A stretch of DNA of 64,000 nucleotides from Atopobium sp. ICM42b (GCA_000564995.1 JDFH01000006.1:62001-126000), one strand, 5' to 3'; positions 24,837-34,380 are shown, counted from the stretch's first letter. The notes: a model not told the origin generated them from the sequence alone. Program-made: numbers and translations.

Positions 24837-26380
24837 TGATTGTTGCTATTGACGGCCCAGCAGGCTCCGGAAAGTCTACGGTTGCTCGCGCACTTTCTGA
24901 TCGCCTGGATCTGATCTTTCTAGATACGGGCGCAATGTATCGCTCGGTAACCGTAGAATGCCTGCGTCAGGGCATTGATATGACTGATACCGAGAAAATC
25001 ATTCAGGTTGCACGCAGCATTAGCATCTCGTTTGGTAACTCTGCAAACGGCCAGACCGTCTACGCAAACGGCTCAAACGTTACAACAGAGATTCGTACTC
25101 CCGAGGTAGATAGAAACGTTAGCGCTGTTGCAGCCATCCCTGAGGTCCGTGAGGCTATGGTCACACTTCAGCGTCGCGCGGGCGAGAATGGCGATGTAGT
25201 TGCTGAAGGTCGTGACATTGGCACCGTGGTATTTCCCGAAGCTGATGTAAAGGTTTTCTTGACCGCAGACCCTGCTGCTCGTGCTCACCGCCGAGCCGTT
25301 CAGCGCCAGGGTGGAGACGCAGCCACCGGAAACGATGCCCAGGTAGACGCCAAGAATGAGGAGAAGATCCTCGAAGACATCAAGGCTCGCGATAAGGCTG
25401 ATTCTGAGCGTAAGGCAGCACCACTTCGTGCTGCAGAAGACGCTCATCACATTGACTCTTCTGCGCTTTCTGTTGAAGAGGTTATTGCAGCTATTATTGC
25501 CCTGCATCCTGGACTCGGCAAAAGAGATGCCCGCAACCACAGGGCTTCTCACCAGGGAAATGGATCAGAGAGCAGCTCTTCTGATGACGGGAAGTCTCAC
25601 ACGGAAGAGCCTAAGCGCTCCGAGAAAAAGTCTTCTATAGCAGCGGCATCTAAGCGTTTGCGTCCTTTTGGCGGAAACTCATTTGACGATTATTACGATA
25701 CCGCGCTTGCTGATTTTCCAGCTCCAGCTAAGTTTTTTAAGTGGCTGGCAGTAAGTGTGCTTGGACTGATTACAAAAATCTGGTTTAGATGGCGCTGGGA
25801 CAATGACCAGCTCTTTGTTGGCGATAAGACCCCTCGCGTTCTTATCATGAACCATCCAACGTTTTTGGACCCCATTGTTACTGTTGTTCACCTCCTTGTT
25901 CACGGTATCCCCGTGAGAACCATCTACAAGAGTGAGTTCAACAAATTCAAACCGCTTCAGTGGGCGCTTTCTAGACTGGGCGGTATCCCAGTAGATCGCG
26001 GAACTGCCGATATGAAGGCAATTCGTCGCGCAACCACGGCTCTTTCTAGAGGAGAAATGCTTCTCATTTATCCTGAGGGTACCAGAGTCAGAAGCAATAC
26101 TGAACGTGGAGAAACCCACGGCGGTTTTGCTCTTATCGCACAGCTTGCCAAGGTAGATGTTCAGCCACTAGCTATTATTGGTGCGCTTGATATTAAGAAA
26201 AAAGGTTCTCCTCTGGTTAAGCCTGTAAAGGTGTATCTTCGCGCTGGTCAGAAGGTTTCTTTTAGTGATCTGACTTCTACGAAGCGTAAAGATCAGGCAA
26301 AAGAGATGGAAGAAGTGGCCATGGAGAGGGTATACGAGCTAAGAGATGCAATGCTCAAAGAGCATCCCGGAAGGAATTAG
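24836..26380 (+). CDS. cmk: fused cytidylate kinase and 1-acylglycerol-3-phosphate acyltransferase
   Basis: Residues 1-~228 are CMP kinase: IDGPAGSGKSTVARAL (P-loop), LDTGAMYRS, GRDIGTVVFPEADVKVFLTA. A hydrophilic linker follows (~229-290, Ser-, Lys- and Glu-rich). Residues ~300-514 are a PlsC-type acyltransferase with NHPTFLDP (HX4D, ~339-346), a GGIPVDR motif and YPEGTR (~411). In many Gram-positives cmk, plsC and ispH are separate adjacent genes; here the first two are one reading frame with no internal stop. It would couple a nucleotide kinase with phosphatidate synthesis. Start ATG 24836 overlaps the upstream stop. Confidence 0.9.
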   Translation: MIVAIDGPAGSGKSTVARALSDRLDLIFLDTGAMYRSVTVECLRQGIDMTDTEKIIQVARSISISFGNSANGQTVYANGSNVTTEIRTPEVDRNVSAVAAIPEVREAMVTLQRRAGENGDVVAEGRDIGTVVFPEADVKVFLTADPAARAHRRAVQRQGGDAATGNDAQVDAKNEEKILEDIKARDKADSERKAAPLRAAEDAHHIDSSALSVEEVIAAIIALHPGLGKRDARNHRASHQGNGSESSSSDDGKSHTEEPKRSEKKSSIAAASKRLRPFGGNSFDDYYDTALADFPAPAKFFKWLAVSVLGLITKIWFRWRWDNDQLFVGDKTPRVLIMNHPTFLDPIVTVVHLLVHGIPVRTIYKSEFNKFKPLQWALSRLGGIPVDRGTADMKAIRRATTALSRGEMLLIYPEGTRVRSNTERGETHGGFALIAQLAKVDVQPLAIIGALDIKKKGSPLVKPVKVYLRAGQKVSFSDLTSTKRKDQAKEMEEVAMERVYELRDAMLKEHPGRN

Positions 26381-26383
26381 TTC

Positions 26384-27238
26384 GTGCCTACTATTAAAAT
26401 TGCCGATGAAGCAGGCGCTTGTTACGGTGTAGAAAGAGCTCTTCAGATGGTCCAACAAGCCGTCAAAGATGCTCATGCGCCCGTGCGCACGCTTGGTCCG
26501 CTTATCCATAACCCTCGCGTTGTTACGTCCCTTAAAGACCAGGGCGTAGAGGTGGTTGATTCCGCTTCTGAAGCTGCAGGAAGTGCGCTTCTGCTGCGCA
26601 CTCATGGCGTAACTCCTCAAGAGGAGCAGATTGCCAAGGACGGCTGTGTTGACGTGTTAGACGCAACCTGCCCGTTTGTAAAAAAGGCTCACGGAGCTGC
26701 AGAACTTCTCGCCAAGCAGGGCTATGCCGTATACGTGGTGGGAGAGTCCGGACATCCTGAGGTAGAAGCAACTCTGGCTCATGTACCAGGTTCTTTGGCT
26801 ATTGACTCAGTAGAAGAAGTAGCCGCTCAGGCAGACGCTATGAGAGCTGCAAAGAAGGTTGGTCTAGTGGTACAGACCACCATGAGCGCCGCTAAGCTCT
26901 CTGAGGTAGTTAACGCGGTGCTTCCGCTTGTTGACGAGCTTCGCGTCATGAATACCATCTGCGAGGCCACTGCAGGCCACCAGGACTCGTGCATGAGGCT
27001 TGCAAAAGAGTCTGACATCATGATTATTATTGGCGGCAGGATCTCTGCAAATACCACTCGCTTAGCAGAGATTTCCAAGCTGTATTGCCCCGCAACCTAT
27101 CACATTGAAGGCGCTGATGAGCTTCAGGCTTCCTGGTTTGAGGGAGCAGAGCATATTGGTATTACCGCCGGCGCTTCTACACCGGAAGCTCATATCAATG
27201 CAGTTAAATCAGCTATTGAACAAATCGTAGGCGTCTAA
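26384..27238 (+). CDS. ispH: 4-hydroxy-3-methylbut-2-enyl diphosphate reductase
   Basis: IspH is the last MEP-pathway enzyme, a [4Fe-4S] protein giving IPP and DMAPP. The three cluster cysteines are in GACYGVERAL, LDATCPFVKKAH and NTICEATAGHQ; the catalytic Glu lies in GESGHPEVEAT. Length (284) is standard. Start GTG 26384 is preceded by GGAAGGAA. It lies three bases after the cmk-plsC fusion. Confidence 0.96.
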   Translation: MPTIKIADEAGACYGVERALQMVQQAVKDAHAPVRTLGPLIHNPRVVTSLKDQGVEVVDSASEAAGSALLLRTHGVTPQEEQIAKDGCVDVLDATCPFVKKAHGAAELLAKQGYAVYVVGESGHPEVEATLAHVPGSLAIDSVEEVAAQADAMRAAKKVGLVVQTTMSAAKLSEVVNAVLPLVDELRVMNTICEATAGHQDSCMRLAKESDIMIIIGGRISANTTRLAEISKLYCPATYHIEGADELQASWFEGAEHIGITAGASTPEAHINAVKSAIEQIVGV

Positions 27239-27239
27239 C

Positions 27240-28622
27240 ATGGAACAGCGCGCAGACTACGGAAATACAAAATCTGGTGGACTTGGTGCGCTTATTGAGT
27301 CCGTTGAAGAGGGTAGTCCCGCGTGGAAGGCTGGCCTTGAGCCCGGCATGATTATCGAGAAGGTCAATGGCGTGGTGCCAAAAGATCTGATTGATTGGCG
27401 CTGGGAAGCCGACGGCTCTCTCTGTGAGCTTGAAGTTTCTATTCCCGGCGATGATGAGCTCTATGAGTGTGTGCTTGAGCGCGAGTCCGGAGAAGACTGG
27501 GGCGTTGACTTTGTTGACGTGCTCTTTGACGGTATCAAGACGTGCGTAAACGCGTGCCAGTTCTGCTTTATGGCTATGCTGCCAGAAGACATGCGCCCCT
27601 CGCTTTCCATTAGAGACGACGATTATCGCCTGAGCTTCTTGCAAGGTAATTTTGTTACGCTCACTAACCTCACCGATGAGGACGTTGAACGCATCATCTC
27701 TCACAAGCTTGAGCCTATGAACGTCTCGCTGCATGCAATCTCGCCTGACGTTCGTCGGAATCTTATTGGTGCTCGCGCAGCCAGGGGTATTGAAGTGCTT
27801 GAGAAACTCATGGACGCGGGCATAGAAATTCATGGCCAGATTGTTTTGTGCCCTAATATCAATGACGGTGAAGAGCTTGATAAAACGCTTGATTGGGTAG
27901 AGGCTCACCAGCAGATTACCTCGTTGGCCATTGTTCCCCTTGGCTATACCAAAGACTCCAAACGCTTTACGCATTCGTATTCTGATGACGTAGAGCTATC
28001 CCGCTCTGTAGTCAAAATTGTTGAACCATACCAGGAGCGTGCACGAGCTTCTTTGGGCATTACTCGATTCCAGCTTTCTGACGAGTTCTACGTAGACGCC
28101 CAGCTACCTATTCCGCCAGCGTACACCTACGACGGCTATCCGCAGTTCTATGATGGCATTGGCATGCTCAGAAGCTTCCTCGATGAAGCTGAAGAGGTGT
28201 GTCATGCTATGCGTGCAGGCCTTGATGAGGCAGATACCTATCTTTCTGCCCGCTCTCGCAAGATTTTGCTGATTGTAGGAGAAGCTGCTCAGCAAACCAT
28301 CCAGACCTTCTGCGACGACTGGTCAGCTGACGGCAACGTTTCTACTTTTGCCGTGCGCAACGACTTCTTTGGTGGAGACGTTAACGTCACAGGACTTATC
28401 TGCGCCGTTGATCTTCTCGCCCAGGTACCTGAAGACCTCACAGATGTTCTGGTGGTGCTTCCTGAGGTCATGTTTAACTTTGATAAGGTGACCCTTGATG
28501 GCATGTCACTAGCCGATTTAACTGCGCAGCTAGAGGCTCGCGGAGCAAAAGTCATCATGTCAATTCCTGGTCCCACAAACATTGCCAAGTCGTGCATTAA
28601 AGCGCTCAAAGAGTGGGATTAG
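27240..28622 (+). CDS. DUF512-type protein with PDZ domain and radical-SAM-like core
   Basis: The 460-residue protein starts with a PDZ-like domain (LGALIESVEEGSPAWKAGLE), then has CVNACQFCFMAML (CX3CX2C, the radical-SAM cluster pattern), RDDDYRLSFLQGNFVTLTNL and a long C-terminal DUF512 region ending near VIMSIPGP. The domain order is that of a conserved Gram-positive family usually next to der (engA), as here. The reaction is unknown. The ATG at 27240 immediately follows the ispH stop; der follows after 46 bases. Confidence 0.87.
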   Translation: MEQRADYGNTKSGGLGALIESVEEGSPAWKAGLEPGMIIEKVNGVVPKDLIDWRWEADGSLCELEVSIPGDDELYECVLERESGEDWGVDFVDVLFDGIKTCVNACQFCFMAMLPEDMRPSLSIRDDDYRLSFLQGNFVTLTNLTDEDVERIISHKLEPMNVSLHAISPDVRRNLIGARAARGIEVLEKLMDAGIEIHGQIVLCPNINDGEELDKTLDWVEAHQQITSLAIVPLGYTKDSKRFTHSYSDDVELSRSVVKIVEPYQERARASLGITRFQLSDEFYVDAQLPIPPAYTYDGYPQFYDGIGMLRSFLDEAEEVCHAMRAGLDEADTYLSARSRKILLIVGEAAQQTIQTFCDDWSADGNVSTFAVRNDFFGGDVNVTGLICAVDLLAQVPEDLTDVLVVLPEVMFNFDKVTLDGMSLADLTAQLEARGAKVIMSIPGPTNIAKSCIKALKEWD

Positions 28623-28668
28623 CCACGTATTGCTGGTATTATTAAACTAACTGAATGAAAGGTGAGAC

Positions 28669-29994
28669 ATGGCTAAGCCCATTGTTGCTATTGTTGGACG
28701 CCCAAATGTTGGCAAGTCCACGCTGGTAAATAGAATTGCCGAGAAACGCGATGCAATCGTGCACGAGTCAAGGGGAGTAACCCGAGACCGCTCATATCAC
28801 GATGCTGACTGGAATGGTCGTGAGTTTAAGCTCATTGATACCGGCGGTATTGAGTCAATTAAATCGCAGGATCGCTTTGCTCCACACATTCGTGAGCAGG
28901 CACTTCTTGCGTGTGAAGAGGCAGACGTTATTGTCTTTGTGGTAGACGGCTCTACCGGCGTTACCGATGAAGACGAAGAGGTTGCACGCATTGTTCGCAA
29001 GAGCGCCAAGCCCGTGTTCTTGGTTGTCAACAAGAAAGATAATCCTGCAACAGAGCAGGATGGTCTTTGGGACTTCTATGCACTTGGTTGTGGAGAGCCT
29101 CTGCCTCTGTCTGCCTCTCATGGTCACGGTACTGGTGACTTGTTGGATGATATTGTCAACGCATTCCCCGAGGCTGATGAAGAACCAGAGGATGATGGCA
29201 TCCTTAACCTTGCAATTATTGGTCGTCCAAACGTTGGTAAGTCTTCACTGGCAAACCGCCTAGCTAACAAGAAACGCTCCATTGTTTCTGACGTTGCGGG
29301 CACTACGCGCGATGCTATTGACACCATGATTGAATGGAAGGGAACTCCCATTCGTCTTGTTGATACTGCAGGTATTCGCAAGAAGAGCCAGGTACATGAA
29401 GACGTTGAGTACTACAGTCTGGTTAGAGGTCTGCAGGCAATGGACCGCGCAGACGTCTGTCTTCTTGTGGTTGACGCCTCTGTTGGCGTAACCGAGCAGG
29501 ACCAAAAGCTTGCTAACATGGCTGTTGAGCGCGGATGTGCTCTGGTACTCCTGCTTAACAAGTGGGACCTTATTGACTCTGAGGCAAAGCGCGATGAGGT
29601 AGCAGTCTCTGTAGCAAAGCGCCTAGCCTTTGCGCCATGGATTGCTTCCATCAACGTTTCTGCACTTACCGGACGCGCTATTGATAAGGTGCTTGCCGCC
29701 GCTCTTTCGGCTGCAGAATCCCGCGCACTTCAGCTCAAGACTTCCGAGCTCAACGAGCTTCTCGCTCAGATCAGAGAGGGCGGACACACGGTTTCTGACC
29801 GCGGCCGCCGTCTTAAGATTCAGTACGCCACTCAGACGGGCTCCAAGCCTCCTGTTATCTCGTTCTGGTGCAACGCTCCAGACCTTGTTGACGATAACTA
29901 CGAGCGCTTTATTGAGAACAGACTTCGCGAGAAGTTCCCTCTGGTTGGCACACCTATTCGTTTGAAGTTCCGTAAGAAGGTTGAGTCTAACTAA
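28669..29994 (+). CDS. der: ribosome biogenesis GTPase Der (EngA)
   Basis: Two tandem GTPase domains: GRPNVGKSTLVNRI (~10-23), DTGGI and NKKD in the first; GRPNVGKSSLANRL, DTAGI and NKWD in the second. A C-terminal KH-like domain (~350-441) follows. Der is needed for 50S assembly. The 441-residue length is typical. Start ATG 28669; an extended -10-like TGGTATTAT at 28633-28641 may give it its own promoter. It overlaps plsY by one base. Confidence 0.96.
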   Translation: MAKPIVAIVGRPNVGKSTLVNRIAEKRDAIVHESRGVTRDRSYHDADWNGREFKLIDTGGIESIKSQDRFAPHIREQALLACEEADVIVFVVDGSTGVTDEDEEVARIVRKSAKPVFLVVNKKDNPATEQDGLWDFYALGCGEPLPLSASHGHGTGDLLDDIVNAFPEADEEPEDDGILNLAIIGRPNVGKSSLANRLANKKRSIVSDVAGTTRDAIDTMIEWKGTPIRLVDTAGIRKKSQVHEDVEYYSLVRGLQAMDRADVCLLVVDASVGVTEQDQKLANMAVERGCALVLLLNKWDLIDSEAKRDEVAVSVAKRLAFAPWIASINVSALTGRAIDKVLAAALSAAESRALQLKTSELNELLAQIREGGHTVSDRGRRLKIQYATQTGSKPPVISFWCNAPDLVDDNYERFIENRLREKFPLVGTPIRLKFRKKVESN

Positions 29995-30656
29995 TGTCTG
30001 GCATTGTTGTTGCTCTGATTTTTGGACTAATTGCATTTGGCCTTGGTGGCGTTCCATTTGGCCTGATTATTGCAAGTGTTATGGCTCATGAAGATATTCG
30101 CAAACTTGGATCAGGAAACATTGGCACCACCAATGTTGCAAGAAATGCTGGTAAAGCTGCAGGTATTCTTACGCTTCTTTGCGATGCAGGTAAGGGCATT
30201 GTCAGTGTCATGCTTGTTCGTTGGTTCTTGGGAGCCCAGGGATTTACTCCTCTAGTCTCGGGAAATGATCACGCAGAGGCTGAGTTCATCATTTCTTTTG
30301 TGTATGCCTGCTGCGTTCTTGGTCATATCTTCTCGCCATGGCTTCACTTCCACGGCGGCAAAGGAATTGCTGTTGGATTTGGTGGTGGCCTTGCGGTAAA
30401 TCCGCTTGCAGCACTCGTAGCTCTTGCGGTGTTTATTACGCTTGCCGTACCAACTAAGTACGTATCACTTGGCTCCATTGGTGCAGCGGTTGCCATTCCG
30501 CTTTTCTGCCTTTTATTTGGTATGGACCCCGTGGCAACTATTCCGGTATTTGTTGTGGCAGCTGCAGTAATTTGGGCACATCGCGAGAATATCAATCGTC
30601 TTAATGCTGGTAGTGAGTCTAAATTCTCTTTCGGCGATAAGAAAAAGGACAAGTAA
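29994..30656 (+). CDS. plsY: acyl-phosphate:glycerol-3-phosphate acyltransferase
   Basis: PlsY acylates glycerol-3-phosphate using acyl-phosphate in the membrane. The conserved loops are seen: GSGNIGTTNVARNAG (~37-51), HIFSPWLHFHGGKGIAVGFG (~104-123) and, near the end, AHRENINRLNAG. About five hydrophobic spans are present. The gene is coupled to der upstream and is followed two bases later by gpsA, which makes its substrate. Confidence 0.95.
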   Translation: MSGIVVALIFGLIAFGLGGVPFGLIIASVMAHEDIRKLGSGNIGTTNVARNAGKAAGILTLLCDAGKGIVSVMLVRWFLGAQGFTPLVSGNDHAEAEFIISFVYACCVLGHIFSPWLHFHGGKGIAVGFGGGLAVNPLAALVALAVFITLAVPTKYVSLGSIGAAVAIPLFCLLFGMDPVATIPVFVVAAAVIWAHRENINRLNAGSESKFSFGDKKKDK

Positions 30657-30658
30657 TC

Positions 30659-31669
30659 ATGAAAAAAGTTGCTGTTATTGGTTCGGGATCGTGGGGTACC
30701 GCACTTTCAACACTACTTGCTTCTACCTGTGATGAGGTAATTATCTGGTCTAGAGAGGCCGATGTCACCGAATCCATCAATAAAGAGCACGTCAACTGCA
30801 GACATCTTTCTGATTCCGAGCTACCACTTAATATTGTGTCTACCACTAGTGAAGCTGAGGCTCTCACCGGTGTAGATGCTGTTGTTATGGCTGCTCCTTC
30901 TGCGTTTTTACGCTCTGTTTGTGCTGCTTGCGCACCATATCTTGACCCTGAGGTTGATGTTTTGATCCTCTCCAAGGGTATGGAGGCTGGTTCTCACAAG
31001 CTTATGCATGAGGTAGCTGCTGACGAGCTAGGAAATCCTGCCAGAATTGCCGTGCTTTCTGGTCCAAACCATGCAGAAGAGGTTATTAAACAGGGAATCT
31101 CTGCTGCAGTTGTAGCGTCTGAAGATGCCGAGGTTGCTAAGCGCTTCCAGACACTGCTTTCTCGTCCGTACTTCAGAACCTACATTAGCTCTGACGTGCG
31201 TGGCGTTGAGGCGTGTGCTGCCGCTAAAAACGTTGTAGCTATTGCCTGTGGTATTGCTGTTGGCCTTGGTAATGGCGATAACGCCCTTGCGGCCCTAATG
31301 ACCCGCGGCTTGGCAGAACTTGGTCGCGTAGTGTGCGCTATCGGCGGAGACCCACTCACCTGTATGGGTCTTGCTGGTATGGGTGACTTGGTGGCTACCT
31401 GCACCTCCGAGCATTCAAGAAATCGAACGTTTGGAGAAGCCCTGGTTAAGGGCAAGACGCTTCAGTCATACCAGGAAGAAACCGGTATGGTTGTTGAAGG
31501 CGCTCAGGCTGTCATTGGTCTTTATGAGCTTGGTCAGCAGATGGACGTTGAGATGCCTATCACTTCAGCTGTTCATGCTGTGCTTTACGAAGGCGCTACG
31601 CCAGAAGACATTACTTCTCGCCTTACCAACCGTCTGCCTAATGAAGAATTTTATGGAATGACTCGATAG
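30659..31669 (+). CDS. gpsA: glycerol-3-phosphate dehydrogenase [NAD(P)+]
   Basis: GpsA reduces dihydroxyacetone phosphate to sn-glycerol-3-phosphate for phospholipids. It has the N-terminal GSGSWGTALSTLLA dinucleotide site, SKGMEAGSHK, VLSGPNHAEEV, the catalytic Lys in AAAKNVVAIACGIAVGLG, and GLAGMGDLVATCTSEHSRN. The 336-residue length is standard. It is in an operon with plsY and der. Confidence 0.96.
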   Translation: MKKVAVIGSGSWGTALSTLLASTCDEVIIWSREADVTESINKEHVNCRHLSDSELPLNIVSTTSEAEALTGVDAVVMAAPSAFLRSVCAACAPYLDPEVDVLILSKGMEAGSHKLMHEVAADELGNPARIAVLSGPNHAEEVIKQGISAAVVASEDAEVAKRFQTLLSRPYFRTYISSDVRGVEACAAAKNVVAIACGIAVGLGNGDNALAALMTRGLAELGRVVCAIGGDPLTCMGLAGMGDLVATCTSEHSRNRTFGEALVKGKTLQSYQEETGMVVEGAQAVIGLYELGQQMDVEMPITSAVHAVLYEGATPEDITSRLTNRLPNEEFYGMTR

Positions 31670-31678
31670 GAGAGTTTA

Positions 31679-32353
31679 ATGAATAACGTCCTAGTAGCTC
31701 CATCAGTCCTGTCCGCGGATTTTTCCAAGCTTAAGAGTGAGCTTGATTCAATTGCAAATGCTGACTACATCCATTACGACGTGATGGACGGTCACTTTGT
31801 TCCTAATATCTCTTTTGGTCCAGATATTTTCTCTTACTGCAAAAAGTCTTCTGAGCTGCCCATTGATGTCCATCTGATGGTTACCAATCCAGCTGAGATT
31901 GCACCTCTGTTCCTGGACCGCGGCGCTGACGTTGTTACCTTCCACTACGAGGCTGAGGTTCACGCTCATCGTCTTGTCCATCTTATTAAGGACTCTGGTG
32001 CTAAGGCTGGCATTTCTCTTTGCCCTGGTACTCCTGTAAGCGTTCTTGAGGATCTTATTGAAGACCTTGACCTGGTACTTATCATGACGGTTAACCCTGG
32101 TTTTGGTGGACAGAAGTTTATTCCTCACTCAATTGAGAAGCTCAAGGCACTCAAAGAGCTCTGCCGTAAGCACAACGTTAACCCTCTGATTGAGGTTGAT
32201 GGTGGTATTAGTGCAGCTAACGCAGCTGATGTTGTAGCTGCTGGTGCTGATATGCTTGTTGCAGGTAGCGCTGTGTTTGGCCAGGAAGACCGCGGTGCAA
32301 CTATTGAGGCTATCCGCAACGCTGGCGAGTCTGCTCTTACCGTTCAGGGCTAA
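31679..32353 (+). CDS. rpe: ribulose-phosphate 3-epimerase
   Basis: This TIM-barrel epimerase interconverts ribulose-5-P and xylulose-5-P. SVLSADFSKLKSELD, HYDVMDGHFVPNISFG, DVHLMVTNP, LIMTVNPGFGGQKFI and EVDGGISAANA are family motifs, with the metal-binding His and Asp pairs in place. The 224-residue length is standard. GGAGAG precedes ATG 31679. It is the last gene of the der-plsY-gpsA run. Confidence 0.96.
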   Translation: MNNVLVAPSVLSADFSKLKSELDSIANADYIHYDVMDGHFVPNISFGPDIFSYCKKSSELPIDVHLMVTNPAEIAPLFLDRGADVVTFHYEAEVHAHRLVHLIKDSGAKAGISLCPGTPVSVLEDLIEDLDLVLIMTVNPGFGGQKFIPHSIEKLKALKELCRKHNVNPLIEVDGGISAANAADVVAAGADMLVAGSAVFGQEDRGATIEAIRNAGESALTVQG

Positions 32354-32414
32354 ACGCGATAGCTCAAGCATTATCTTCGCCAGATCACCAAGATTGAATC
32401 TACAGAAACACGTT

Positions 32415-33563
32415 ATGGATTACGTTTACTTAGACTATGCAGCTTCAGCACCAATACGCCCAGAGGCGCTAGATGCCGAGAAAACCTATGAGGCTTCACC
32501 CATTGCTGGAGTGAACCCAAACTCTTTGCACTCGCTTGGACGTCAAGCAGCGCGAGAGCTTGATGGTGCTCGTGGTGTTATTGCACGTGCGGTAGGCGGC
32601 AAATTTAGAGCTCCTGACGTGGTCTTTTGCTCCGGCGGTACCGAGGGCAATAACCTCTCAGTTCTTGGTATGGCAGAAGGTATTCGTAACAAGGATCACA
32701 AGCGCAACACGGTGGTTTTCTCGGCAATTGAACATGATTCTGTTTTGGATCTTGCGCCTGTTCTTCGCGAGAAGGGCTTTGAGGTAAGAATTGCTCAGCC
32801 TAACCGTCAGGGAAAGATTGAGGCTTCTACACTTGAGGGTCTTTTGGACCAGTCGGTAGCTCTTGTTTCTGTTATGTATGCCAACAATGAAACGGGCGTT
32901 ATTCAACCAGTTGTAGACCTTGCACACGCTGCTCATAAGGTGGGAGCGCTTTTCCACACTGACGCCGTTCAGGCGTTTGGTCGTATCCCTCTTGAGGTAG
33001 CAGGCGTAGATGCTCTTACTGTTGCTGCCCATAAAATTGGTGGACCTCTGGGTATTGCCGCAGTGCTTATGCGTTCCAAGGTTCCCTTTAAGGCTCAAAG
33101 TTACGGCGGGGGACAAGAGTCTGGTAGACGTCATGGCACTCAGGATGTTCGAAGCGCAGTTGCGTTTGCCGCGGCTGCTCAGTGGTGCCAGGATAACCTT
33201 ACTCAAACGCAAGAGAGCGTTTCTGCGCGCGCTAATAAGGTGTACGAGACTCTTTGTGCTTCTCCTAAGATTAAGCCGACTACAGAGGCTTATGCTGGCA
33301 AAGACCATATGCCTGGTACGGTCAGCATTATGGTTCCCTCAATGGATTCTGAGACGCTTATCTTAAAGCTTGATCAAGCGGGATTTGAAGTCTCAGCTGG
33401 CTCTGCGTGTTCTTCAGGCTCTCTTGACGCAAGTCATGTTCTCTCGGCTATGGGAATTTCTAGAAACGAGGCTCTGGGCAGCCTCCGCATTACTTTTGAC
33501 GAGCGCGTTTCTGAAGCTGATCTTGATGCCTTCTGTGCAACCTTGCTGCAGATTGTTGGATAA
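32415..33563 (+). CDS. cysteine desulfurase, NifS/IscS class V aminotransferase
   Basis: This PLP enzyme delivers sulfur from cysteine. VYLDYAASAPIRPEAL opens the protein; FCSGGTEGNNLSVLG, HTDAVQAFGRIPLEV and the PLP Lys in VAAHKIGGPLGIA follow, with the persulfide Cys in the short loop SAGSACSSGSLD. An open frame runs back to 32244, but ATG 32415 gives the normal N-terminus and 382 residues. No strong ribosome site is seen. No iscU-, sufU- or mnmA-type gene is adjacent in the window, so the recipient of sulfur is uncertain. Confidence 0.9.
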   Translation: MDYVYLDYAASAPIRPEALDAEKTYEASPIAGVNPNSLHSLGRQAARELDGARGVIARAVGGKFRAPDVVFCSGGTEGNNLSVLGMAEGIRNKDHKRNTVVFSAIEHDSVLDLAPVLREKGFEVRIAQPNRQGKIEASTLEGLLDQSVALVSVMYANNETGVIQPVVDLAHAAHKVGALFHTDAVQAFGRIPLEVAGVDALTVAAHKIGGPLGIAAVLMRSKVPFKAQSYGGGQESGRRHGTQDVRSAVAFAAAAQWCQDNLTQTQESVSARANKVYETLCASPKIKPTTEAYAGKDHMPGTVSIMVPSMDSETLILKLDQAGFEVSAGSACSSGSLDASHVLSAMGISRNEALGSLRITFDERVSEADLDAFCATLLQIVG

Positions 33564-33660
33564 ATTTTTCACATACTAATCTCTGCATTAGTTATGTTCT
33601 GCGTCCGATACGTCCTTATTTACGGTAGACTAGATGAGTAACCGTATATGAGGAGGCCCT

Positions 33661-34380
33661 ATGAGTGAGTCTGTAAATCTGATGCAGCTCCAGGATATTG
33701 ATTTGCAGCTGCTAAAACTCGCATCCAACTTGGCCTCAATGCCCCAGGTTCAAAAAATTAAAAACGCCCAACTTGCAGAGAAAAAGATTGCTTCTCAGCT
33801 TAAGCAGGTACTTGGCGTTAAAAAAGACGTAGAAATTGATATTTCTGACCTCAATGAGCAGCGTGCCCACTATGTTCAAAAGACAGAAGAGGTCTCTGCT
33901 ACTGTAGAAACCGCTACTAATCATCGTGCTCTTAGAGACTTTGACCAGCAGCTTTCTTCTTTGGCAAAGAATATCGAGAAGTGCGATTTTAAGCTTGCAG
34001 CAAAAGCAGAAGAGCTTGAGAAGTGCAAGAAGGCTTATCAGACAGCTCAAGACTTGCAGGTAAAGCTTATGAAAGAGCGTGAGGGCCTTTCTCAGTCCCT
34101 TGAGATTGATTCTGCGGCTCTTCGCGCAGAGATTGTTGAGCTCTCTAAATCTCGAGAAGAGCTTGCAGCTCAGATTTCTTCTGACACGCTTGAGCGCTAT
34201 GAAGCTGCACGTAAACGTTTTAAGGGCCTGGCAGTTGAGCACCTTGTAGGAAACGTTCCAAGTGTCTGTCGCGTTAAACTGCAGCCAAGTTCATTCCACG
34301 ATCTTCAGCACAGCTCCGAGATTGCTGAGTGCCCTTATTGCCACAGGATGCTTATTACATCTACAGCGTTTGAAGAATAA
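33661..34380 (+). CDS. coiled-coil protein with C-terminal zinc-ribbon-like motif
   Basis: The 239-residue protein is a long coiled coil (~20-180) followed by a C-terminal cysteine motif. The layout matches a widespread family annotated as C4-type zinc ribbon/DUF164. Normal members have two CxxC knuckles. Here the second is intact (ECPYCHRML), but the first reads VCRVKLQP with one Cys, so zinc binding may be changed. GAGGAGG precedes ATG 33661. A weak extended -10 (TAGACT, 33627-33632 region) lies upstream, within TACGGT/ACCGTA inverted arms. It is followed by coaBC. The function is not established. Confidence 0.8.
   Translation: MSESVNLMQLQDIDLQLLKLASNLASMPQVQKIKNAQLAEKKIASQLKQVLGVKKDVEIDISDLNEQRAHYVQKTEEVSATVETATNHRALRDFDQQLSSLAKNIEKCDFKLAAKAEELEKCKKAYQTAQDLQVKLMKEREGLSQSLEIDSAALRAEIVELSKSREELAAQISSDTLERYEAARKRFKGLAVEHLVGNVPSVCRVKLQPSSFHDLQHSSEIAECPYCHRMLITSTAFEE

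Noticed and set aside
33621-33646. TACGGT/ACCGTA dyad as an operator
   Set aside because: Arms are only 6 bp and it lies at a likely promoter; too weak to list separately.
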